Of a stretch of 64,000 bases of DNA, positions 20,678 through 29,308 are shown piece by piece. The stretch covers positions 1-64,000 of the forward strand of contig RGPS01000007.1 in assembly GCA_010084195.1 (NCBI GenBank). The letters are read 5' to 3'. The position numbers were made by a program, and so were the translations under genes. This stretch comes from Terriglobia bacterium (lineage in GTDB: Bacteria > Acidobacteriota > Terriglobia > Bryobacterales > Bryobacteraceae). How positions within the stretch are numbered: position 1 is the stretch's first letter; the number at the start of each line of letters is the position of its first letter. The notes under the pieces are model-generated. The model worked only from the letters and a program-made list of their open reading frames with translations, was not told where the DNA came from and made no database searches.

Positions 20678-23035
20678 CTACCCCTTCGCCGCCCGCGCCC
20701 GAGCATAGACATCGGTCCACGTCGGCTCACCCTCCACGAACTCAATCGTCGTGTTAATCGGCAGCGTGTGGAAGTGCTCCGTATGCCCCCCGGGCCAGCG
20801 GATGCTCAGCGATTCCACTGCTTCGGTAGTTGCCAAACCGAAGTGCTGCTCAAAGGGCAGGCAGCCGAAGTTGGACCCCCCGGAAAGCTCCCTCATCTGC
20901 GTTTTCCCGTCCGCAACAATCGAGATCCTCGCCCCGATCGCCGAGCGATTGCTGGTCACACCCTTGAGCCGAATGTTGAGATAGTTGCCCGGCAACTTAT
21001 CCGGACAGAAAACGTTGGTCGTCAACAGGTCACCCGGATACGCTCCCCCCGCCGCAACCAGTACGGAAAGTCGACCGTCACCAAACAGATCCGCCATGTT
21101 CACCCCGTGGCTCTTACCCAGGAACGGAAAGCCTGCCGAGAACGTGATATTGCGGAACTTCTTGCCGTCGTTTTCGAGCGCAACCATCGGCTCCATGCGG
21201 TCCATCTTGGGGCTGCCGTTGCCTAACACCACGTCCATGAACCCATCGTTATTGAAGTCCCCACAATTGCCGCTCATGGTGCCCCAACAACCCACCATGC
21301 CGTGGTCCCGACCCACATCAGTAAACGTGCCGTCCCTGTTGTTTTTGTAGATCCGCATCGGATTACCATCGGCAGGCCCAACGCCATGTTCCATCGTGTG
21401 GATCACGTCGTCATGGTCGGACCAGGCGAACTGACCGATATCGAGCCAGCCGTCATTATCGAAATCCCACCAGAACGCGGGGCTACCGAAGCACAGGGCT
21501 TCCACCCCGGCTTCTTTGCTGACATCGGCAAACGTACCGTCGCCGTTGTTCCGATATAGTTGCGAACGTCCCATGCCATTGGAGAGGAACAGATCCGGGA
21601 AGCCGTCGTTATTGTAATCACCCCAGGCTCCGGCGTTGGTTGGCCAGGTGGTGTGAAGCCCCGCTTTTTCCGAAACTTCGGTGAAGGTACCGTCGCCATT
21701 GTTGTGGAACAGACGATTGGGAGTTTTGCGTTCGAACAGGCCGCCCAAATTGTTAGCAATAAACAGGTCGAGCTTGCCGTCGTTGTCGTAATCCACCCAC
21801 GACGCAGCGAACGCAGGGCCCCAGACTTTTAGCCCGGCTTTGGCGGTGACGTCGGTAAATGTGCCGTCGCCATTGTTGTGGAAGAGCTGGCACTCGCCGC
21901 CGTAGAAGCCCAGGCGGGTTACGAACACGTCGGTATACCCGTCGTTATCGTAGTCGCCGACGGTGATGGCGAACCCGTTCACGCACTTATCCAGCCCCGA
22001 AGCGATCGACTTATCGGTAAACGTCCCGTCACCGTTGTTGTAGTAGAAATTGCAGCCACCATGGGCGGCGGCGATCAGCACATCGAGAAAGCCGTTATTG
22101 TCAGAATCAAAGATCGCGATGCCGCGACCGGCACTAGTCTTATCCAGGCCAATTTTTGCGGCAATGTCTACGAAATGGAGCGACGTGTCTTCGTACCCAG
22201 CCTTCACCACCATGCGGTCTGCAGCCGGCACCCAATCCGGATAGCCCTTGTTCTTCTGCGAGGCCAGCCAGAGCCAGGAGCGAGTCCGGGCATGGCCCGG
22301 GCGAGCAGAAAGTGAGGCAACACAGGCGCGCATGCATTTTTCCAGACGACCGGCGCGATAGAGCGCCACCGCCGCTTCGTGGGTGGCATCGGCAAACAGA
22401 TCGGACTCGCGAGGGATCTGCATGAGCGTCTCTTCGGCCTGATCGTACAGACCGCATTTGACGTACATATCTCCCAGTTCCATGCGCGTCTTGTGGTCTT
22501 CCGGCACCTGCAGCAGGCGTTCTTTACACTTCTCCATGGCCTCTTTGTATTCCAGGCCGATGAACACGGGAAGTTCGGTAAACATCTGCACAAAGTCCTT
22601 CAGCAGAGCTTCGATGCGGTTGGGGCCGAGAACTTCGTAGGTGACCAGACCGCGCAGAGAGGATTGCGCTGCGAGGCTGGTGGCGGAAAGCGCGAGTTGG
22701 AAGGGCAGCGCGAGAGCTGCGGGGCTCTTCAGGTCCACAAAGCAAAAGGCCCGACGCGCAGCGTCCACCAGACTGGCCGAAACATTCGCAATCTCTGCCG
22801 GTTCCATTGGAGTGCTTCGAAGAATGCGGACAGCGCGGGCAGCAAGATCCGACATGGCGGTATCGATATCTGCCGGACCAGCCAGAGGTGCTGGCCCGAG
22901 GTGGCCCGACTGTTTCTGGCCGGTGGCTTTCGCCAGAACGGACTGAGCCGTTTCAGCGGCCGCCTGAACTACAGTCAGACCGGATTCGAGAAGTAAGGAA
23001 GGAAGCTGGAGAAAGCCGGGAAGTTGGTAGCTCAT
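20678..23035 (-). CDS. TPR + CRTAC1/FG-GAP (VCBS) + ASPIC/UnbV protein, no obvious signal peptide
   Basis: Repeated DxDNDG motifs (FDSDNNGFLDVLIA, DYDNDGYTDVFVT, DYDNDGKLDLFIA), C-terminal NRSAIGARISIVADGKTQMRELSGGSNFGCLPFEQHFGL. Start MSYQLPGFLQL. Confidence 0.88.
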   Translation of the reverse strand: MSYQLPGFLQLPSLLLESGLTVVQAAAETAQSVLAKATGQKQSGHLGPAPLAGPADIDTAMSDLAARAVRILRSTPMEPAEIANVSASLVDAARRAFCFVDLKSPAALALPFQLALSATSLAAQSSLRGLVTYEVLGPNRIEALLKDFVQMFTELPVFIGLEYKEAMEKCKERLLQVPEDHKTRMELGDMYVKCGLYDQAEETLMQIPRESDLFADATHEAAVALYRAGRLEKCMRACVASLSARPGHARTRSWLWLASQKNKGYPDWVPAADRMVVKAGYEDTSLHFVDIAAKIGLDKTSAGRGIAIFDSDNNGFLDVLIAAAHGGCNFYYNNGDGTFTDKSIASGLDKCVNGFAITVGDYDNDGYTDVFVTRLGFYGGECQLFHNNGDGTFTDVTAKAGLKVWGPAFAASWVDYDNDGKLDLFIANNLGGLFERKTPNRLFHNNGDGTFTEVSEKAGLHTTWPTNAGAWGDYNNDGFPDLFLSNGMGRSQLYRNNGDGTFADVSKEAGVEALCFGSPAFWWDFDNDGWLDIGQFAWSDHDDVIHTMEHGVGPADGNPMRIYKNNRDGTFTDVGRDHGMVGCWGTMSGNCGDFNNDGFMDVVLGNGSPKMDRMEPMVALENDGKKFRNITFSAGFPFLGKSHGVNMADLFGDGRLSVLVAAGGAYPGDLLTTNVFCPDKLPGNYLNIRLKGVTSNRSAIGARISIVADGKTQMRELSGGSNFGCLPFEQHFGLATTEAVESLSIRWPGGHTEHFHTLPINTTIEFVEGEPTWTDVYARARAAKG

Positions 23036-23039
23036 GGGA

Positions 23040-24644
23040 TTAGTGGGACCTGGTAAGAATATCGTGGGAAAGGCTGTCGACCGGCGATTCAGACGCGGTT
23101 TCGACGGGAGACTCCGCAGGACGGTTGAAGCGGAAGTAATAGCCGGAAAGCTCCCGAGCGTCCTCTTCATGGCCTGTGAGTATAGCTTTGGCAACGCGCT
23201 GGGCCGAGACGATTACGGGAGTGATGCCGCCGCCGGGCTGCGTCCAGTGGCCAGTCAGGTAGAGATTATCGATCGGCGTGTAGATGGGCAGGCGCGAGGG
23301 GCCCAGTTGATCGGGCGACATTTCCCAGCCCAGCATGCCACCCTGCCAGTTGCCCGTAAAACGCTGCGAAGTCATGGCCGTCGCAGAGGAGATGGTGACG
23401 ATGTGGTCGTCGATATCGGGATGCTCGTCCCTGACACGGGCCAGCGTTTTTGCCTGGAGATCGGCCTTGTGGGCAGCCCAGTCAACATCATCCCCGGCCA
23501 TGTGGGGCGAGGGGCGCTGGGTGATGATGATCTGGCAACCAGGCGGAGCAATGTTTGGATCAAAGCGCGTGGGGACGAATATTTTGAAGACGTTCGGGAT
23601 GATATCGGACGGATCGCAGCGCTTCCAGTAATAGCCTTCAGAGTGCGCGAGTTTATCGGGGTCCATACCCTGCACGCCGATGTGCATCAGAAAGCAGGGG
23701 TAGGAAGGCTTAAGGGACTTCAGGTGGGGTGTCATCCAGCCACCGCCGTTCTCTTCGCCGAGTAAGTCGCGGTAGGTGTGAATGGCATCGGCATTCGACA
23801 CAACCACGGGCGCTTTGAAGGTAAAGCGTTCGGGGGCGCGTTTCGATTCCGTCGCCACCCGAACGCCCGCGCACTTATCGCCGTCCACAAGAATCTTCTC
23901 CACCCCAACGCACTTCAGGACTTTACCGCCCTGCCGTTCGAGGGCTGCTCCCAGGTCGTTGGCAAACTGCTGCGAGCTGCCCTTCGGATAGTAGTTACCC
24001 AGAAAGTAGGAGAGGCGCAACATTGCGTCGAAAACGTAGGATGTCTTGTCGGGCGAGGACCCCCAATGCGGGGCGTCTCCCATCAGGATGGTCTTCAGCC
24101 TGGCATCTTTGAAGTGTTCATCCAGTTTTGACGAGATGGTGTGCTTCTCGAACTTCTCCATCTGGTCGCTCGCCACGCCCCGGAAGTAATAGAGAAGACC
24201 ATACATGTGAGCCTTCTTCAACTCCTGAAAGTAGGCGTCCACGTTTGGCGCTTCTTCCGGGAACCACTCCTTCAGGCGCTCGATGTAGGGCCCGAATTCC
24301 GCCGGCACGGTGAAGGTCTTCATGCCGGGGATATGGAACTGGTCCACCGGATCCATCTTGATCCACTCAGTCTCCACCTGAAGCTCTTTCAGGAGACGAC
24401 CGCTGAGGGTGGTGGGGTTGCCGAGCAGAGGGTAGAAGTGCGTCGCCGCGTCGAACAAAAAGCCCTTACGCCGGAACCCGGAACAGAAACCGCCCAGTAC
24501 CGAGTGCTTCTCCAGCAGCAGAACCTTCATGCCACCTTTGGCCAGCAGGTTGGCGCAGAACAGGCCACCGATACCGGCACCCACCACAATCGCGTCGTAG
24601 CTGGTCGGATACTGACGCCCGAAAATGGTGTGTGTGGCCGACAT
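23040..24644 (-). CDS. Phytoene desaturase/CrtISO-like NAD(P)/FAD-dependent oxidoreductase
   Basis: DAIVVGAGIGGLFCANLLAKGGMKVLLLEKHSVLGG Rossmann motif; C-terminal PIDNLYLTGHWTQPGGGITPVIVSAQRVAKAIL. Confidence 0.88.
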   Translation of the reverse strand: MSATHTIFGRQYPTSYDAIVVGAGIGGLFCANLLAKGGMKVLLLEKHSVLGGFCSGFRRKGFLFDAATHFYPLLGNPTTLSGRLLKELQVETEWIKMDPVDQFHIPGMKTFTVPAEFGPYIERLKEWFPEEAPNVDAYFQELKKAHMYGLLYYFRGVASDQMEKFEKHTISSKLDEHFKDARLKTILMGDAPHWGSSPDKTSYVFDAMLRLSYFLGNYYPKGSSQQFANDLGAALERQGGKVLKCVGVEKILVDGDKCAGVRVATESKRAPERFTFKAPVVVSNADAIHTYRDLLGEENGGGWMTPHLKSLKPSYPCFLMHIGVQGMDPDKLAHSEGYYWKRCDPSDIIPNVFKIFVPTRFDPNIAPPGCQIIITQRPSPHMAGDDVDWAAHKADLQAKTLARVRDEHPDIDDHIVTISSATAMTSQRFTGNWQGGMLGWEMSPDQLGPSRLPIYTPIDNLYLTGHWTQPGGGITPVIVSAQRVAKAILTGHEEDARELSGYYFRFNRPAESPVETASESPVDSLSHDILTRSH

Positions 24645-24661
24645 AACTGGATCTAGTCAGG

Positions 24662-25378
24662 CTAGCTCAAACCGCCGTCCATATTCCACACTTGCCCGGT
24701 TACATAAGCAGAATCTGACGACGCGAGATAAAGGGCAAGCTTCGCGACCTCGTCCGCAGTCCCCGCCCGCCCCGCCGGAATTCCCGCATAAAGCTTCTTG
24801 CGTGTGGCTTCGTCCATCGACGAAGTCATATCGGTGTCGATGAAACCGGGGGCAATCGCGTTCACCCGCACTTCAAAGCGGGCGACTTCTTTAGCCAGAG
24901 CGCGCGTAAAGCCGATCACGCCGGCTTTCGAGGCGCTATAGTTTGCCTGGCCAGCCATGCCGATAACGCCGCTGACGCTGGTCACGTTCACGATAGAACC
25001 GCCGGTGCGCATCATCCCGCCAATCACGTTGCGGGAGTAGTTGAACACGCCGGTAAGGTTGGTGTCGATCACGTCACGCCACTGGTCCTGCGTCATACGG
25101 GCGAGCGACACGTCTTTGCGGATGCCCGCGTTGTTCACCAGAACCGTGATCGGCCCCAGAGCTGTTTTCGCGGCCTCGATCACTTCCACGGCACGGTCAA
25201 AATCTTTCACGTCCGCCTGAAAGGCAAGGGCATTTTCGCCGAGTTTGGTCTGGAGTTCTGCCGCAGCGTCGGGGTTCGAAGCGTACGTGAACGCCACCTT
25301 ATACCCCGCTGCATGCAGAGCCTCCACGATGGAGCGGCCAATGCCGCGGCTTCCTCCGGTGACGAGTGCGGTACTCAT
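24662..25378 (-). CDS. fabG: 3-oxoacyl-ACP reductase (FabG-like SDR)
   Basis: TGGSRGIG, NNAG, S..YSASKAG, IAPGFIDTDMTS. Confidence 0.92.
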   Translation of the reverse strand: MSTALVTGGSRGIGRSIVEALHAAGYKVAFTYASNPDAAAELQTKLGENALAFQADVKDFDRAVEVIEAAKTALGPITVLVNNAGIRKDVSLARMTQDQWRDVIDTNLTGVFNYSRNVIGGMMRTGGSIVNVTSVSGVIGMAGQANYSASKAGVIGFTRALAKEVARFEVRVNAIAPGFIDTDMTSSMDEATRKKLYAGIPAGRAGTADEVAKLALYLASSDSAYVTGQVWNMDGGLS

Positions 25379-26601
25379 TTGGGCCGGTTCCTTCCGTATT
25401 GTTCGTGGGCACCAACAAACTCCTGCGAAGCGATGGCCGCGCCCATTGAGATTTCACCACCCAGAATAGCGGCAGCAATAATTTCAGCGTACTTTTTTGC
25501 GTTGCCGTTTCCCGCGCAACCCATAACGGACAGGCATTCACGCTGCGTCGGCAGACCGGTACCGCCGCCCACCGTCGCCACCGAGAGCGCCGAGAGTGTG
25601 GTTGATACGTAGAGACCTTCGGGATGGGGCTCGAAGATCGTCATGGCGAGCGCCGAATTCACAATGTTGGCGACGTCCTGCCCGGTGGCAATAAAAATCG
25701 CCGTCAGGCCGTTAGCCGCGTGCCCGTTATAGCCAATTGCCCCGGCCTGAATATGGCCAACGACGGTCGATTGCCACATGCGGAACATCTGGTCCGCAGT
25801 GACGTGGAGGTAGAGGCGCATCACGTCGTGCGTGAGCAGCGCTCCGGCGGTAACGCGCTTGCCTTTGCCGCGCGTCATCAGAAACCCGGACGGCTTCTTT
25901 TCCGAACACATGCCGCTGAACAGGAAGTAGCTGGAGATGGAGTAGTTGGCCTGAATCCAGCGGCAAACGGCATCGGTGGCACGAACTATCATGTTCATCC
26001 CCTGCGCGTCACCCGTGGAGAAGCCCAGGTTGACCAGCACCTGACGTCCGGTCTGGTAGCACTTAAAGTTCTTCAGTTTGCCATGGCGCGTGGTAGCGTT
26101 GGCGACAGCCTGAACGTTGACAAAATTGGCTTCGATCCAGCCAGGGAAGGCTCGGGCAGCGGCGATGTCTTTGAAGAAAAATGACGGTACCGTTTGGTTT
26201 TCGTCTGAAAGGACGGTGGTTTGCACACCGCCCGATTTAGTCAGCGCCACCATTCCGCGTTCGTAACTGCGGAGGAGCGCACCTTCGGTAGTGGCCATCG
26301 GGACATAGAACAGACCCTTGGCATACTGGCCGTGGACGAGGACCGGACCAGCCACTCCGCAAGGGACCTGCACCACGCCGATCGGGTTCTCAATATTGCC
26401 GCGCCAAACTTCGGTGTCATAAGAGACGGCACCAGTATGTTCCAGCGACGCACCAGTTTTTTTGGTTACCCAGGCCCGGCGACGAGCGACACGTTCCGCA
26501 TCATAGCCGTTGTCTCTCAGGCGTGGCAGCAGATCATCGGGCCCAATTTCAATAGCTTCCGAATCGATCTCGTTTTCCGGTAGCGCGACTATTTCTTCCA
26601 T
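25375..26601 (-). CDS. Class I HMG-CoA reductase homologue in an FAS/PKS-type operon
   Basis: ENPIGVVQVPCGVAGP, PMATTEGALLRS, STGDAQGMNM, CSEKKPSG, ATGQDVANIV, GGTGLPTQ; predicted catalytic Glu/Lys/Asp and a C-terminal His (VGAH) all present. Confidence 0.9.
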   Translation of the reverse strand: MEEIVALPENEIDSEAIEIGPDDLLPRLRDNGYDAERVARRRAWVTKKTGASLEHTGAVSYDTEVWRGNIENPIGVVQVPCGVAGPVLVHGQYAKGLFYVPMATTEGALLRSYERGMVALTKSGGVQTTVLSDENQTVPSFFFKDIAAARAFPGWIEANFVNVQAVANATTRHGKLKNFKCYQTGRQVLVNLGFSTGDAQGMNMIVRATDAVCRWIQANYSISSYFLFSGMCSEKKPSGFLMTRGKGKRVTAGALLTHDVMRLYLHVTADQMFRMWQSTVVGHIQAGAIGYNGHAANGLTAIFIATGQDVANIVNSALAMTIFEPHPEGLYVSTTLSALSVATVGGGTGLPTQRECLSVMGCAGNGNAKKYAEIIAAAILGGEISMGAAIASQEFVGAHEQYGRNRPK

Positions 26602-27794
26602 GGACGGACCACCAGACAAGCGTTGTTGCCCTCGCAGCTGAAAGCGTTAATCAGGATGTTTTCGCCCCGGAGAGTTTGAGCGCCAGATGAAAGCTGCAGA
26701 CCATTGGTGGCGGAAGCTCCCACCGTGGGCGGCAATTCTCCGCGACGCAGCGCGAAGCCGGCAACCAACGCTCCGATAGCACCACCGGCCCCCATCGCTT
26801 CTCCGAAGAGAGCTTTGGGCGCGCAGATGGGAAGTCCGGTCAGACCTTCGCCGAAGACCGCTTTCAGGGCACGAGCTTCCATATCATCACCGGCAACACC
26901 GCCGTTGGCGCTGGCAACAATGCCGCCGATGTCTTCGGGCTTCAGATCTGAATTCGCGATAGCCATACGTATGGCCGCCGCAGCGCCTTCGCCGCGAGGG
27001 TTGTAGCCAATAGTGGGGTGTGCATCATAGAAGGCCCCGAAACCGAGTACTTCAAACATCGGTTCCACCCCGCGAGCTTCCGCTGTCTCGGCGGTCTCCA
27101 GCATCCAGATAGCCGCACCTTCACCAGGTGCGGCACCGTCGCGATTTTCCGCGAAGGGACGGACAGCGCCCGAGGGCGACGAGATTCCCAGCTTACGGAA
27201 GCCGAGTGAAGTTTCCTCGCAGACTTCTTCCATGCCGCCTGCCAGCAAATAACGAGCACGGCCAAAGCGGAGGAAATCAGCCGCGTAGCTCATAGCGTAA
27301 AGGCCCGAAGCAAGGCCCGAGCAAACCGTCGAATTCACACCGCGAAGCTTCTGCTTAATGGCAGCCTGCCCGGCCGCCGCGTTGACAACCGTGTTCGCAA
27401 ACTCCATCGGGCTGACCCACGACGGACCTTCCGTAATCCCGGTCCAGTCAAAAGAAGCGATGCTGTGGACGCCGCCGAACAGAGTCCCGACGACCAGCCC
27501 CAGATCAGGGTCTCCATCCGCCACCGTTGCAGCAGGAGTGTATTTGGAGGCGGTCAGCGCCATCTGGGCCGCAATACAGAGCAACCGGGTGCCACGATCC
27601 AGGACGCGGACGCCCTTGTTGCCGAGCCACGGGGCGGGATCGAATTCCCCAATATCCGCCATAAGTGCCCCATTCAGGCGCTCACTTGGGGCGATGACCG
27701 TCTTGCCTGACCAGAGCGCTTCCTGTCCAGCGTCGACACCGGCACCCGCCGCTGTCATCATGCCTTCACCCGTAACTACAACGCGGGGCATCAT
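26589..27794 (-). CDS. Degenerate beta-ketoacyl synthase (KS-beta / chain-length-factor-like)
   Basis: Thiolase fold, VNSTVCSGLASG keeps Cys, but the two catalytic His motifs are altered (VASANGGVAGDD instead of SAHGTGT; LFGEAMGAGG instead of MLGHTMGAAS). ATGA overlap with KS-alpha. Confidence 0.88.
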   Translation of the reverse strand: MMPRVVVTGEGMMTAAGAGVDAGQEALWSGKTVIAPSERLNGALMADIGEFDPAPWLGNKGVRVLDRGTRLLCIAAQMALTASKYTPAATVADGDPDLGLVVGTLFGGVHSIASFDWTGITEGPSWVSPMEFANTVVNAAAGQAAIKQKLRGVNSTVCSGLASGLYAMSYAADFLRFGRARYLLAGGMEEVCEETSLGFRKLGISSPSGAVRPFAENRDGAAPGEGAAIWMLETAETAEARGVEPMFEVLGFGAFYDAHPTIGYNPRGEGAAAAIRMAIANSDLKPEDIGGIVASANGGVAGDDMEARALKAVFGEGLTGLPICAPKALFGEAMGAGGAIGALVAGFALRRGELPPTVGASATNGLQLSSGAQTLRGENILINAFSCEGNNACLVVRPWKK

Positions 27795-29038
27795 GCTACA
27801 TACCTCTTGAGGCACAGGCAGGCATTGTTACCACCAAACGCATAGGCATTGTTCAGGATGATCTTTGGGTTCGTTTTTCTGCACTTGTTGGCCACGATAT
27901 CCACGCCGCAATCAGGATCAGTTTCTTCATGGTTCATGGTGGCGGGAATCCAGCCGGTATCCAGCGCGAGCGAGCAGGCAGCTGCTTCGATGGCCGACGC
28001 CGCGCCCATCGTGTGGCCAAGCATCGACTTGATGGAACTCATGGGGACACGGGAGGCCCGTTCTCCGAAGAGCGTACGAACGGCGAGGGATTCCAGACGG
28101 TCGTTGGTGGGCGTGCCGGTACCATGAGCGCTGATGTAGTCGATATCGTCAACAGTGACACCGGCTTCTGTCATCGCATTCTGCATACAGCGGATGGCAC
28201 CATCGGCAGCAGGGTGCGCAGCCGTCATGTGGTGGGCATCGCAACTGACACCGTAGCCCAGGATTTCAGCGTAGATTTTGGCGCCGCGGGCGACCGCCGC
28301 ATCCAGCGGTTCCAGAAGCAACATCCCGGAGCCTTCACCAGGAATCATGCCCTTGCGGTTCTTGTCAAAAGGCTGGCATTTCACCGGAGCAATGGCCCCG
28401 AGCCGTGCAAAGCCGGTATAGGTAATGCGCGAAAAAGCATCCGCCCCCCCGGCCAGAACATGGTCCACGCGACCCGTGCGAATCAGATCGTAGCCGTAGC
28501 CTATGGCGTAGTTTCCGGCAGCGCAGGCGGTGGGAATCATAATGACCGGGCCATGCGCGCCGAATTCGAGAGCTACGTGAGCGGGCATGGTGTGGCAGGG
28601 ATAACGCCCCATCGCTTCGGCCGGAACGGCATCTTCGCCGCCAGCCTTCTTTGCGTCGTTATACTGCTCGACAAAAAGCGGTTCGCCAGAGGTGGTACCC
28701 ATCGAGACGCCGACACGATTCTTATCAACGCTGTCGAAGTCAAGACCGGAGTCGGCAACGGCGAGTTTCGCGGCACCGATGGCCATTTGAGTGGCGCGGC
28801 CCATGACGGCGGCGCGCTCCGGCGTGAGATATCGAAGGGGGTCGAAATCCTTAACTTCCCCACCAATGTGCACAGGGAAAGATGTGGAATCGAACGATGA
28901 CACGGTCGAAATCCCCGAGGTACCGCCCAGGAGCGCAGTCCAGAAGGCGTCCTTCCCCGTACCAATCGAGGAAACGACGCCGATGCCGGTTACGGCCACC
29001 CGTCTCATCTCACCGCCGATCACCTTACTGCCGGTCAT
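27791..29038 (-). CDS. Beta-ketoacyl-ACP synthase II-type (KS-alpha) with full Cys-His-His triad
   Basis: PTACAAGNYAIG, SAHGTGTPTND, IKSMLGHTMGAASAIEA. Confidence 0.93.
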   Translation of the reverse strand: MTGSKVIGGEMRRVAVTGIGVVSSIGTGKDAFWTALLGGTSGISTVSSFDSTSFPVHIGGEVKDFDPLRYLTPERAAVMGRATQMAIGAAKLAVADSGLDFDSVDKNRVGVSMGTTSGEPLFVEQYNDAKKAGGEDAVPAEAMGRYPCHTMPAHVALEFGAHGPVIMIPTACAAGNYAIGYGYDLIRTGRVDHVLAGGADAFSRITYTGFARLGAIAPVKCQPFDKNRKGMIPGEGSGMLLLEPLDAAVARGAKIYAEILGYGVSCDAHHMTAAHPAADGAIRCMQNAMTEAGVTVDDIDYISAHGTGTPTNDRLESLAVRTLFGERASRVPMSSIKSMLGHTMGAASAIEAAACSLALDTGWIPATMNHEETDPDCGVDIVANKCRKTNPKIILNNAYAFGGNNACLCLKRYVA

Positions 29039-29304
29039 GCGTTTTGGGAGAGCCACTTCTCAACGAGAGCCACCGACGCATTCACGTTCGTGGCGTGGTT
29101 GAATTCCTCTTCGGGGATGTCGATCTTGAATTTCTTGTCGATGGCAATCATCACTTCCATGGCCATCAGCGAGTCAACGCCAAGTTCTTCCATGTAATGT
29201 GCTTCGTCTAAAATTTCTTCCGGCTCACGCTCGGTAACACGAGCGATGAGCTTCTTAATCTCTTCGCGGATCTGGCCGCTGGTAAAAGTCATAGCTGGAG
29301 ACAT
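29035..29304 (-). CDS. Acyl carrier protein
   Basis: LGVDSLMAMEVMIAIDKKFKIDIPEEE with phosphopantetheine Ser in DSL. Confidence 0.93.
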   Translation of the reverse strand: MSPAMTFTSGQIREEIKKLIARVTEREPEEILDEAHYMEELGVDSLMAMEVMIAIDKKFKIDIPEEEFNHATNVNASVALVEKWLSQNA

Positions 29305-29308
29305 CTGG

